A stretch of 64,000 nt of DNA, from assembly GCA_900549855.1 (NCBI GenBank), contig URPS01000005.1, positions 8,481-72,480 of the forward strand. The letters are read 5' to 3'. The notes beneath the pieces were generated by a model, which did no database searches, was not told the DNA's origin, and worked only from the letters and a program-made list of their open reading frames with translations. Below are positions 8,294-16,067 of this stretch, in pieces. Within the stretch, counting starts at the first letter, position 1, and each line of letters opens with the position of its first letter. Made by a program: the position numbers and the translations under genes. The stretch is from an uncultured bacterium. GTDB taxonomy: Bacteria > Cyanobacteriota > Vampirovibrionia > Gastranaerophilales > Gastranaerophilaceae.

Positions 8294-9610
8294 ATGGGAA
8301 CTCTAGCGCATTTATTGTCTAATCCTGCTTTAATTTCAGTTATTGTATTGTGTATTTTGTGTGTTAGAAAAGTCAACGTGTTGTTGGCGATAATAATTTC
8401 TACACTTGTTGCCGGTTTAGTAAGCGGAATGAATGTTACACATATAATGAATACATTTATATCCGGTATGGGCGGAAATTCTGAAACCGCCTTGAGTTAT
8501 ATATTACTTGGTGCTTTTGCTGCAACAATGGCACATTCCGGTTTTACGGATGTGATTTCCGGTAAGATTGCGAATGTTGTTTCTGATAAAAAATATGTTT
8601 TGTTAACGATTTTGGCATTAATTGCTATGGCTTCACAAAATATTGTTCCTATTCATATTGCGTTTATACCGATTATTATCCCACCACTATTGGGAATAAT
8701 GAATAAGTTAAAAATAGATAGGAGAGCTGTCGCATGTGTTCTTGCTTTTGGCTTGAAAATGCCTTATATTGTAATACCTGCAGGTTTTGGTTTGATATTT
8801 CAAAATTTAATTGCCGATAATATGATACAAAATGGTGTTAATGTTGCAAGAGGTGAAATTTGGCAATCTACTGTTATTTTAGGTTTTGGAATGCTTGTAG
8901 GTTTGCTTATTGCTCTTTTTATTTCTTATAGAAAACCGAGAATTTATGAAGATAAAACAGTTGCAAACAGCCAGCCTGCCAATCATACATTTAGGAAAAA
9001 ACATTGGATAGTGATTTTAGCTGCTGTTGTAACTTTTGTTGTTCAATTAATTACAAAATCATTGCCGCTCGGCGCATTGGTGGGTTTGGGTATAATTTTT
9101 ACATTTGGGGTTATTCCACAAGAAAAAATGGATCATATGATGAACGAAGGTATATATTTGATGGGATATATTGCTTTTGTTATGCTTGTAGCTGCAGGTT
9201 TTGCTGAAGTTTTGAAAGAAACAGGAGCAATAGAAGGACTTGTTAATTCGGTTTTGCCTATTTTACCTGCAAATATTTATTTAACATCATTAATAATTCT
9301 AATAATCGGACTATTTATAACTATTGGTATTGGTACATCTTTTGGAACAATACCTATTTTGGCGGTTTTATTTCTGCCAATTTGCGTAAAACTCGGATTT
9401 AATACTCACCAGATGGTTGTATTGCTGGCTGCGGCTGCAGCTTTGGGTGATGCCGGTTCACCTGCTTCTGATACCACATTAGGTCCAACTGCCGGATTGA
9501 ATGCAGATGGACAACATAATCATATTTTTGATACGTGTATTCCAACATTCTTGCACTATAATATCGCATTGATATTGTTTGCACTTATTGGAATTTGTTT
9601 GTTTGGTTAG
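8294..9610 (+). CDS. Na+/H+ antiporter family membrane protein
   Basis: Predicted inner-membrane ion antiporter of 438 aa with about eleven hydrophobic segments. It resembles the NhaC-like Na_H_antiporter group: the segment I-V-P-I-H-I-A-F-I-P-I-I-I-P-P, the polar G-D-A-G-S-P-A-S-D-T-T-L-G-P-T motif near residue 395, and the length all fit. A cytoplasmic loop near residues 217-235 is rich in charged residues. Its ATG follows the previous stop after one base. Substrate (Na+ or an organic cation or acid) cannot be told from sequence. Confidence 0.85.
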   Translation: MGTLAHLLSNPALISVIVLCILCVRKVNVLLAIIISTLVAGLVSGMNVTHIMNTFISGMGGNSETALSYILLGAFAATMAHSGFTDVISGKIANVVSDKKYVLLTILALIAMASQNIVPIHIAFIPIIIPPLLGIMNKLKIDRRAVACVLAFGLKMPYIVIPAGFGLIFQNLIADNMIQNGVNVARGEIWQSTVILGFGMLVGLLIALFISYRKPRIYEDKTVANSQPANHTFRKKHWIVILAAVVTFVVQLITKSLPLGALVGLGIIFTFGVIPQEKMDHMMNEGIYLMGYIAFVMLVAAGFAEVLKETGAIEGLVNSVLPILPANIYLTSLIILIIGLFITIGIGTSFGTIPILAVLFLPICVKLGFNTHQMVVLLAAAAALGDAGSPASDTTLGPTAGLNADGQHNHIFDTCIPTFLHYNIALILFALIGICLFG

Positions 9611-9949
9611 ATTTTATACACGAAAGAGTAAATCAAACTTGTAGTTTCACGCTCCGTCATTACGAGCGTTTTTCACTGGACTTACCAGTTTGCGTCATTG
9701 CGAGCGGGAGCGAAGCAATCCAGTCATAAAGTTGGTCGGATGATATTAAGTAAAAAAATCAATCAAATGCTAAATTCTTGATTGCCACGAAAATCCTCGA
9801 AGTAAAATAGTATTTACTGCAACCCACCCGTATCTATAAACAAACCAGATGTATATCATACCAAAAAGTTATAATTTTTATAACTTTTTGGTATTTTACT
9901 TTTTACCTGTATACGCTCTAAAATAATTACAGTATGAAGGAGAAATAAA
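9611..9949. repeat. Gene-free spacer with interspersed repeats
   Basis: Between the antiporter and the next gene I see repeat words and no coding region: CATTACGAGC and GTCATTGCGAGCGGGAGCG at about 9656-9716, GAAGCAATCCAGT at about 9713-9725, and a TCAAATGCTAAA-GATTGCCACGAAAAT block at about 9764-9800 that recurs twice near 17.4 kb. ACCCACCCG at about 9823 looks like a fragment of another repeat family. The terminator at 9858-9900 is listed separately. Confidence 0.6.
9858..9900 (+). terminator. Intrinsic terminator with 17-base perfect stem
   Basis: 9858-9874 is a perfect inverted copy of 9878-9894 with a TTT loop, followed by a T-rich tail. It sits about 250 bases after the antiporter stop and just before the next gene, so it isolates that gene from read-through. 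Confidence 0.85.
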
Positions 9950-10249
9950 ATGAGCGTATTTGAAGCCGGAATGATGGTATGTTTTGGAATAAGCTGGCCT
10001 GTAGCAGCACTAAAGACTTACAAATGTAAATGTGTGCATGGAAAGAGCATACATTTTTCAATGTTAATTCTATTAGGATATTTATGTGGAATTACGCATA
10101 AAGTATTGGATGATATGGACTGGGTTTTCTGGTTGTATATCCTAAATACAATATTCCTATTGCTGGATATGTATCTATATTGGCTATATAAAGACAACAA
10201 AGCACCAATTACTTCTGACGAAATCAATGAAGAAGTTCAAATTGATTAA
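9950..10249 (+). CDS. Small membrane protein, PQ-loop/SemiSWEET-like
   Basis: 99 aa protein with three hydrophobic segments (about residues 6-22, 36-50 and 60-80). The G-I-S-W-P segment in helix one, the K-T-Y-K-x-K-x-x-x-G-K-S linker and the G-Y-x-x-G-I-x-x-K motif in helix two are those of a conserved three-helix family related to PQ-loop (SemiSWEET-like) proteins. A transport role is possible but unproven. AAGGAG stands at a good distance before the ATG. The acidic tail after residue 85 is cytoplasmic by the positive-inside rule. It is a single gene between two strong terminators. Confidence 0.75.
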   Translation: MSVFEAGMMVCFGISWPVAALKTYKCKCVHGKSIHFSMLILLGYLCGITHKVLDDMDWVFWLYILNTIFLLLDMYLYWLYKDNKAPITSDEINEEVQID

Positions 10250-10362
10250 GTGGAATAAATAGAAATTCCAAAGGGAAGTAAAATAAGTCCATTATAGTAA
10301 TGCACTACTAATAATTGAATAGTATATCTAAATTTTATGAAACAGCGGTTGCTGAACACAAA

Positions 10363-10390
10363 AAGCGCTCGCAAATATTTGCGAGCGCTT
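10363..10390 (-). terminator. Terminator of the flagellin-like gene
   Basis: A perfect 28-base palindrome (AAGCGCTCGC arms) is followed on the minus strand by a TTTTTGTGTT tail. It lies 26 bases beyond the stop of the 10416-11648 gene. Confidence 0.88.
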
Positions 10391-10415
10391 CCAATAATTC
10401 CAATATTCTTAATCA

Positions 10416-11648
10416 TTAACCTGAGAATGTTTTGTAAGAACCTTCGATGTTATCGTTGATAACCTTTTTAACAGCTTCAACTTCTGTTGTTATCTGAGTT
10501 CTTTCGTTATCAAGTCTTTGTAGTTTTAATTCCAAGTTTTTATCTTCTTGTTGGATAACCTCTGTTTTTGCGTTAATTTCTTTGTTCTTTTGGTCATATA
10601 AGTATTGATCATATTCATATTTGTTATACGCATCTTTGTAAGCATTTTCATCTGTTACAGTTTCGGCTTCAACATCCATTGATGTCCAAGAAACAATATT
10701 GTTATAGTCAACAACATCGTTATCTTTGTCATCCTTTGTTGTACCATAGTTAGGAATAGCAATTTCAGTAATTCTTCCGTTTGTTGGATCGAATGTTATT
10801 TTTACATCATTATATGTTGTTTTCTTTGTAATGTCGCCATTTGCTATATATTTATATGATTTTATACCGTTTTCATTCAAATTACTTTTGACATCATTTT
10901 GTAATACAAAATTAGCATTATTATTATCATCAAAATAGATGTAAAAATCGCTTGGTTGATAAGCTTTACCATCAGAATCACACAATCCGCTATTTGCAAT
11001 AGCTTCTTGATATTTATTTAATAAATCGTCTTTTAATTCTTGTAGCTCATGACCATTTACTGACATTCCGGTTGCTGATGCTGCTACGTTATATGTATTT
11101 CCACCAGCACCTTTTTGGATGAATTGTTTACCACGACTTAATACATCAGGATTTAATACAAACTTATCTCCTTCTTGTATTAAATCTACTCCCTTTACAG
11201 CTTTAACAACAGAGTTTCCGTCAAAAACATAAATACTGTCTATTTCTGCTGCTGTGAAAGTTGCACTTGAACCAATTACTGAACCTGTAATTGTACCTGC
11301 AGATTTATTATTAGATTTTACATATCCTGTTGCAGCTTCCAAAGAAGAGCCTGTTGTTTTTTGTCCTACAGTTAAAGTATAAGTATCCTCTTCTGTATTA
11401 TATGGTTTAATACTATTTGCATCAAATGTATAATTTGTAGCTCCGATAGTACCAGAATACTGTATTGTTTGATAATCAGTGGTTGCTGGTGGAGTTGGTA
11501 CTGTCATATTCAACAAGCTGTTGTATAGTGCAGTACATTGTTGTGATAAAATTGTTCTTTCTTGGTTGATTTGTTGACCTTGATATTCAAGGTTTGATTG
11601 TCTTGCTTGTAAACTTAACAATCTTGCTTGTGATGCTGACATTCCCAT
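10416..11648 (-). CDS. Flagellin-like coiled-coil protein with variable core
   Basis: I do not know a named family, but the architecture is distinctive. The 410 aa protein has no signal peptide. Residues 1-50 form a helical, Gln-rich segment starting M-G-M-S-A-S-Q-A-R-L-L-S-L; residues 340-410 form a long coiled coil ending N-I-E-G-S-Y-K-T-F-S-G. Between them is a Thr/Ser/Asn/Asp-rich beta-type region. Conserved helical ends around a variable core are typical of flagellins, hook proteins and related exported filaments. The C-terminus is similar to that of the protein at 34942-35373. A sigma-28-like promoter lies about 95 bases upstream, AAGGAG precedes the ATG, and a strong terminator follows, so it is monocistronic. 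Export and assembly are inferred. Confidence 0.7.
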   Translation of the reverse strand: MGMSASQARLLSLQARQSNLEYQGQQINQERTILSQQCTALYNSLLNMTVPTPPATTDYQTIQYSGTIGATNYTFDANSIKPYNTEEDTYTLTVGQKTTGSSLEAATGYVKSNNKSAGTITGSVIGSSATFTAAEIDSIYVFDGNSVVKAVKGVDLIQEGDKFVLNPDVLSRGKQFIQKGAGGNTYNVAASATGMSVNGHELQELKDDLLNKYQEAIANSGLCDSDGKAYQPSDFYIYFDDNNNANFVLQNDVKSNLNENGIKSYKYIANGDITKKTTYNDVKITFDPTNGRITEIAIPNYGTTKDDKDNDVVDYNNIVSWTSMDVEAETVTDENAYKDAYNKYEYDQYLYDQKNKEINAKTEVIQQEDKNLELKLQRLDNERTQITTEVEAVKKVINDNIEGSYKTFSG

Positions 11649-11743
11649 TTTCGTTTTCTCCTTTTTATAAATTTGTTACTTTTATTTCTGTTTTTATTAC
11701 TTATTGCCTTTTATGTTACATTTTTACTTGCTTTACATGATGT

Positions 11744-11770
11744 ATTACGGCATTTTTTTTGAAAACTTTA
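11744..11770 (-). promoter_or_regulatory. Sigma-28 (FliA)-like promoter
   Basis: Read on the minus strand: TAAAGTTT (11770-11763), an 11-base spacer, then GCCGTAAT (11751-11744). The E. coli FliA consensus is TAAAGTTT-N11-GCCGATAA. The same site, with the same upstream AAAAATCC, stands before the calpain-like gene at 35897-35923. Confidence 0.65.
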
Positions 11771-11902
11771 GGATTTTTAATAAAATCGTTACAAATATTT
11801 ACAATTCGACTTCAATTTTGTTAATTATAAAGAAAATGAGTATGGCTAAAAGCCAATAATAATCGGGGTTATACCAACGAGACGCATTGTAATATTAATT
11901 AT

Positions 11903-12415
11903 TTAATTCATAATTAAATAATTAATTATCTTGCCACCGTAATTTTTTGATTTTAGAAGCTCAAAACCTTTGATATCAATAGGCTTATCGCTTTCTACAA
12001 CAATAATATTACCTTCTATTTTTGATAAAATTCTCTCATACAAATCGCTCATATATGGCGGGTCAATGTACACAACATCGTATTTTTTATCTAATTTCTG
12101 AATCAGTTTTTCGCTATCGCCGATTTGTAAGTCAGGTTTGACACCCAACAATTTATAATTTTTTTTGATTATTTCAGCTGCTTTAAGATTTTTTTCAAAA
12201 ACTTTAACGTCATTAAAACCTCTAGATAAAGCTTCTAAGCCCATTACACCGGAGCCGCCAAACACATCAAGAAAACTTTTTCCTTCAAATTCTCCTATCA
12301 TAGAATACAAAGAGTTAAAAACACCCATTCTAACTTTAGAAAGCGTTGGTCTTGTAATGCTTTCGTCCGGAGTGGCGATTTTTCGTCCTTTATAAATACC
12401 TGCTGTTATAATCAT
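11903..12415 (-). CDS. rsmD: 16S rRNA (guanine966-N2)-methyltransferase
   Basis: SAM-dependent methyltransferase that modifies G966 of 16S rRNA during 30S assembly. At 170 aa it is slightly short for the family. The opening I-T-A-G-x-x-K-G-R-K-I, then R-P-T-x-x-K-V-R-x-G-V-F-N, the SAM motif D-V-F-G-G-S-G-V-M-G-L-E-A-L-S-R-G and the catalytic D-P-P-Y near residue 117 are all present. Its start overlaps the end of bioD by four bases, so the two are co-transcribed. The call is secure. Confidence 0.93.
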   Translation of the reverse strand: MIITAGIYKGRKIATPDESITRPTLSKVRMGVFNSLYSMIGEFEGKSFLDVFGGSGVMGLEALSRGFNDVKVFEKNLKAAEIIKKNYKLLGVKPDLQIGDSEKLIQKLDKKYDVVYIDPPYMSDLYERILSKIEGNIIVVESDKPIDIKGFELLKSKNYGGKIINYLIMN

Positions 12416-13125
12416 AATTCTAATTTTTCTATTTTTACATTAAAAATCTTTTCTATATCAACTCCATTAAGTATTGATGATATCAAATCTTCCGGAGTGA
12501 TTTTATTTTTCATATGAGATATCATACCTAATATTTTTATATTAGTATATTCTTCAATAACTCGTGGAATAGCACTCAATAGCGCTTTTGGGCAGTCTTC
12601 GGCTATGTTATTAATGATTACACCTCTAATTTCCAATCCTTTTTCTTGAGCTGTGTAAATAGAAAGAAGTGTGTCATTAATAGAATCTTCTCTTGGAGTA
12701 ACGACAAATAGAGTCGGTATTTGCAGCTTTTTTACTAAATCTGCGGTCTGAATATTTGCAGCAAGTGGGCTTAGTAAACCGCAATCGCCATCAAGTATAG
12801 TACAGTCTGAAACACTTGATATTCTTGAAAATTCTCTTGAAATTAGGTCAATATCAATCGGCTCATTCTCGATTTCAGACGCAATAAGAGGTTCCAAACC
12901 GGATTTATATAAATACGAAAAATGAGTATTTATATAAGGGTCAATAGTTTTTACAAATGTTAAGTCAGGTGATTGCATAAATCCATCGTGTTCAATTCCG
13001 CCAGTCTGAATGGGTTTATAAACTGCAGTAGAATAACCCAGACTTTGCATCGTTGCAGCAAGTCCTGCTGTTAAAAACGTTTTACCTTCTTTTCTATTTG
13101 ATGATGTGATGTATAGATTTAACAT
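12412..13125 (-). CDS. bioD: Dethiobiotin synthetase
   Basis: ATP-dependent carboxylase of biotin synthesis, converting 7,8-diaminopelargonate to dethiobiotin. The 237 aa protein has a P-loop variant (S-S-N-R-K-E-G-K-T, residues 8-16) in place of the usual T-D-T-x-V-G-K-T, followed by Y-K-P-I-Q-T-G, which is diagnostic for BioD. The later E/D-G-x-G equivalent reads D-G-D-C-G-L. No other bio gene is nearby. It is upstream of, and overlaps, rsmD. A general CobQ/BioD-like P-loop amidoligase is less likely because of the K-P-x-Q-T-G motif. Confidence 0.88.
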   Translation of the reverse strand: MLNLYITSSNRKEGKTFLTAGLAATMQSLGYSTAVYKPIQTGGIEHDGFMQSPDLTFVKTIDPYINTHFSYLYKSGLEPLIASEIENEPIDIDLISREFSRISSVSDCTILDGDCGLLSPLAANIQTADLVKKLQIPTLFVVTPREDSINDTLLSIYTAQEKGLEIRGVIINNIAEDCPKALLSAIPRVIEEYTNIKILGMISHMKNKITPEDLISSILNGVDIEKIFNVKIEKLEL

Positions 13126-13167
13126 AAAACTATATTAGCATGCCGGAAGCTTTATTAAAAGCCATCA

Positions 13168-13584
13168 TTAATACACAATCTGAACGGTAATATTTCTTGA
13201 GCGCTGCTTATTATCGAAATCCAAAAGAACAACTTGCTGCCAAGTTCCAAGATTTAAAAGCCCGTCTTTTAATGCTATGTTTACTGAACTTCCTACAATA
13301 GCAGCTCTTACGTGTGCATAACCGTTTCCGTCATGCCAAATTTCGTCATGATGGTATTCTTGACCGGTTGGAGCAATTCTTTCCAATGCTTCTTTAAGGT
13401 CTTGGATAAGCCCGTTTTCGTATTCGATAGTTGTTATTGCAGATGTACTGCCTTGTATTGAAACACACACAAGCCCATCTTTCAGTTCATGTTGGTACAC
13501 GCAATTTTGTACATGTTTTGTGATATTGATAATATCGTTATTGCCTTGCGTGTTAATAGTAAAACTTTCATTAATTACAGGCAT
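13168..13584 (-). CDS. YjbQ-family protein (UPF0047)
   Basis: Small cytosolic protein of the YjbQ/UPF0047 family; members have been reported to show weak thiamine-phosphate synthase activity, but the physiological role is unclear. Family motifs are present: a G-S-T-S-A-I segment, Y-x-H-D-E-I-W-H-D-G-N-G-x-A-H with conserved His and Asp, and a closing G-T-W-Q-Q-V-V-L-L-D-F-D. I place the start at ATG 13584 because GAGGAG lies seven bases before it; a start at 13599 would extend into the preceding gene without a ribosome site. It belongs to the punA-rqcP-yjbQ run. Confidence 0.88.
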   Translation of the reverse strand: MPVINESFTINTQGNNDIINITKHVQNCVYQHELKDGLVCVSIQGSTSAITTIEYENGLIQDLKEALERIAPTGQEYHHDEIWHDGNGYAHVRAAIVGSSVNIALKDGLLNLGTWQQVVLLDFDNKQRSRNITVQIVY

Positions 13585-13588
13585 AATT

Positions 13589-13837
13589 TTACTCCTCAAT
13601 AATTTTATACAAAGAAGAAGCTTCCTGAACGCTTACATTTCCTGTCGGAACAACTAAAACTTCAACTTTTTCTACTCTGTTTGAATATTCAATTTCAATA
13701 ATATCGCCAACTTTTAATTGTTTCGCAGGTTTTGCACTATTTCCGTTAACAAGAATTCTACCCATTTCTGAAACAGCATTTGCAACTGTGCGTCGCTTGA
13801 TTAAACGTGATACTTTTAAAAATTTATCTAATCTCAT
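13589..13837 (-). CDS. rqcP: S4-domain RNA-binding protein, RqcP-like
   Basis: 82 aa protein consisting mainly of one S4 RNA-binding domain (R-L-D-K-F-L-K-V-S-R-L-I-K-R-R at the start, V-N-G near residue 31, V-G-D near 45). Length and sequence match RqcP (YabO/Hsp15-like), which stabilises RqcH and the P-site tRNA on obstructed 50S subunits during ribosome-associated quality control. Its start overlaps the punA stop (ATGA) and its stop lies within the yjbQ ribosome binding site, so translation is coupled across all three. Confidence 0.85.
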   Translation of the reverse strand: MRLDKFLKVSRLIKRRTVANAVSEMGRILVNGNSAKPAKQLKVGDIIEIEYSNRVEKVEVLVVPTGNVSVQEASSLYKIIEE

Positions 13838-14637
13838 ATCTCTTTAATTATTTCTTTTACTAATTTTATAAATTTGTCTTTTGCTTCTCCTGCCGCTTTA
13901 ATTACGTCAGCATGTGAAAGTCCTACTGTGCTTACTCCTGCTGCAGAGTTGCATATACAGCTTAAACCGATAACGTTCATTCCTGCCCAAGAAGCAGTAA
14001 TAGCTTCCGGAACTGTTGACATTCCGACAGCATCTGCACCAATAATTCTTGCCATTCTTACTTCCGCAGGTGTTTCATAAGACGGTCCTGTTAGCGCAAT
14101 ATAAACACCTTTTTGAAGTTTTATACCAAGCTTTTTTCCAATATTTTCGGCTAGTTTTACATATTTTTTTGTGTAAACCTCGCTCATATCGGGGAATCTT
14201 TCTCCCATGCCAGAATCATTAGGACCAATTAGCGGATTTACTCCCATATGATTTATGTGGTCTGTAATAATCATCAAATCTGCAGGTTTAAAATCAGGAT
14301 TAACACCGCCTGCTGCATTTGTTACAATAAGAGTTTTTACACCAAGTTTTTTCATAACTTTTACCGGAAAAACAACTTTTTGTATAGAATGACCTTCGTA
14401 GAAGTGAAATCTACCTTGCATCATGACAACTTTTTTACCGTTAATGTTCGCAAAAACAAGTCTGCTTTTATGACCGGAAACTGTAGATGCTTCAAAACCC
14501 GGAATTTCTGCATACGGTATTGCTATATCGCAGTATTCATCTGCTAACTCTCCAAGTCCAGAGCCTAGAATAATACCTATTTCCGGCTTAAAATCTCCAA
14601 TTTTCCCCTTAATAAAATCTGATGCAATATCTAACAT
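13834..14637 (-). CDS. punA: Purine nucleoside phosphorylase
   Basis: Phosphorolytic cleavage of purine nucleosides (inosine, guanosine) for salvage. It matches the trimeric PunA type: I-I-L-G-S-G-L-G-x-L-A near the start, G-R-x-H-x-Y-E-G, N-A-A-G-G-V-N, G-P-x-Y-E-T-P-A-E and V-G-M-S-T-V-P-E, with the conserved Asn late in C-N-x-A-A-G. About 267 aa from ATG 14637, the normal length. An in-frame start 17 codons earlier is possible, but GGGAG stands ten bases before 14637 and the family begins here. First gene of the punA-rqcP-yjbQ operon. Confidence 0.93.
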   Translation of the reverse strand: MLDIASDFIKGKIGDFKPEIGIILGSGLGELADEYCDIAIPYAEIPGFEASTVSGHKSRLVFANINGKKVVMMQGRFHFYEGHSIQKVVFPVKVMKKLGVKTLIVTNAAGGVNPDFKPADLMIITDHINHMGVNPLIGPNDSGMGERFPDMSEVYTKKYVKLAENIGKKLGIKLQKGVYIALTGPSYETPAEVRMARIIGADAVGMSTVPEAITASWAGMNVIGLSCICNSAAGVSTVGLSHADVIKAAGEAKDKFIKLVKEIIKEI

Positions 14638-14803
14638 AACACTAAATCTCCCGCAGAATATTCTACTATAAAGAAGGTTAAAATACATTTGGTGACGTGA
14701 TTTTGTTTACAAAACTCAATATAATGTAAATCTTTTGTAACATTTTTTACACATAAGTCAATTTTCAACCTTGAGTTGTTTTATACTTGCAGGAAGAAGT
14801 GTT

Positions 14804-15466
14804 ATGAATATACAGCCGATGAATAGCTATAATATTTCCGCACAAGGAAAGCCAAATGGTCGTGGAAACGGCATTGGAACACGTATCACGCAAAAAATTC
14901 TTGACGTGTTACCTTCTCATACTCAAAAAGAGTCGGCTAAAAAATTGGATAAGTGGAATAAAATTGATAACTGGGCATCAAAACCGATGCAAAATAGAGG
15001 AATAATGGGAGTAACGGCACTGTTGACCCAGCCATTTATTGATTATAATAACAAAAAAGTTGATGAAGAAACTCGAAAGATGGCATTTCTGAATCGTTGT
15101 GCGGTAATTCTTGCCGGAACTTCTGTCGGTATGTTTGTTGTGCGTGGGCCGCTTTATACTGCAATAGAAAAAATGACGGATTTGAAAGGCGAATCAAAAT
15201 TTAGTAAAGCGCTTCTTCCTAAAAAATATTTGAGTGAGATGTCAAAGAATGAAAAGTTTGTAAAGAATTACAGAAGTGCTTTGTCTATGGCTGTAGCGTT
15301 AGGGGCAATGTGTGTTACAAATTTTGTTTTGGACGCTCCGCTAACAATCTTTTTAACAAACTATTTTAAAGATAAATTTGCAGAAAGGCACGAAGAAAAG
15401 CAGGCGCAAAATTCTACTAAAGACATAAGTATGGTATCGAAAACTGGAGGTGAACATAATGAATAA
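14804..15466 (+). CDS. Lineage-type membrane protein of unknown function
   Basis: No named family recognised. About 220 aa from the ATG at 14804, preceded by AGGAAG. It opens with M-N-I-Q-P-M-N-S-Y-N, the Asn-rich start shared with other proteins of this window. A basic region follows, then a hydrophobic segment around residues 90-115 (A-V-I-L-A-G-T-S-V-G-M-F-V-V) and a second at about 165-190 (L-S-M-A-V-A-L-G-A-M-C). The C-terminus is charged. It overlaps the next gene, which has similar hydrophobic spacing, so they may form a membrane pair. Confidence 0.7.
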   Translation: MNIQPMNSYNISAQGKPNGRGNGIGTRITQKILDVLPSHTQKESAKKLDKWNKIDNWASKPMQNRGIMGVTALLTQPFIDYNNKKVDEETRKMAFLNRCAVILAGTSVGMFVVRGPLYTAIEKMTDLKGESKFSKALLPKKYLSEMSKNEKFVKNYRSALSMAVALGAMCVTNFVLDAPLTIFLTNYFKDKFAERHEEKQAQNSTKDISMVSKTGGEHNE

Positions 15467-16019
15467 TTCACCTTTACAAAAAAGTTTGGAATGGGTTTAT
15501 AATAATTTCAAAAAAAATACTGCTACAATGCTTGTTGTAACAGGTACAATAGGGTGGGGACTTTCATCTCTCGCTCAAATTGGCGCTATTATTTTTAACC
15601 CAAAAATAAAAAAAGAACAAAAAAGTTTTCTTGTACCACAAGCGTTTTGGGATGCTGCAATTAATATTGGCGCATTTTTCTTGATTACGCAATCTACAAA
15701 GAAAATTGTTTCAAAAATGGCATCTACCGGTAAAATTGCACCAACAAAAGTTAGAGAATTCTTAAATAAAAACAAAGTTTATGGTGATAAAGTCGGCAAA
15801 TTAGACTTAGATTTGGATGAAGTTCTTAAAAATGAATCAAAATTTCCAAAAGACTCTTATTATTCATACAAAAACTACGCTACAACATTGGGTACTGTAG
15901 GGGCAAGTATATTGTCTTCTAATATTGTTACACCAATTTTGAGAAACGCAGCAGCTTCTGATGTTCAGAAAAAATACTTAAATAACCGTCCTCAATCTAG
16001 CGGTAATATGAGAGTTTAA
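15459..16019 (+). CDS. Lineage-type membrane protein, partner of the preceding gene
   Basis: No named family recognised. The ATG at 15459 lies inside the end of the preceding gene and has GGAGGT seven bases upstream, which argues for translational coupling. The 186 aa product has hydrophobic segments at about residues 20-45 (T-M-L-V-V-T-G-T-I-G-W-G-L), 65-80 and 140-160, separated by Lys-rich loops. The sequence L-G-T-V-G-A-S-I-L-S-S-N-I-V-T-P near the end looks membrane-inserted. Function unknown. Confidence 0.7.
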   Translation: MNNSPLQKSLEWVYNNFKKNTATMLVVTGTIGWGLSSLAQIGAIIFNPKIKKEQKSFLVPQAFWDAAINIGAFFLITQSTKKIVSKMASTGKIAPTKVREFLNKNKVYGDKVGKLDLDLDEVLKNESKFPKDSYYSYKNYATTLGTVGASILSSNIVTPILRNAAASDVQKKYLNNRPQSSGNMRV

Positions 16020-16067
16020 GAATAAAAAGCAATTTTCTGCTATAATATTCTCATAAGGAGAATTATT

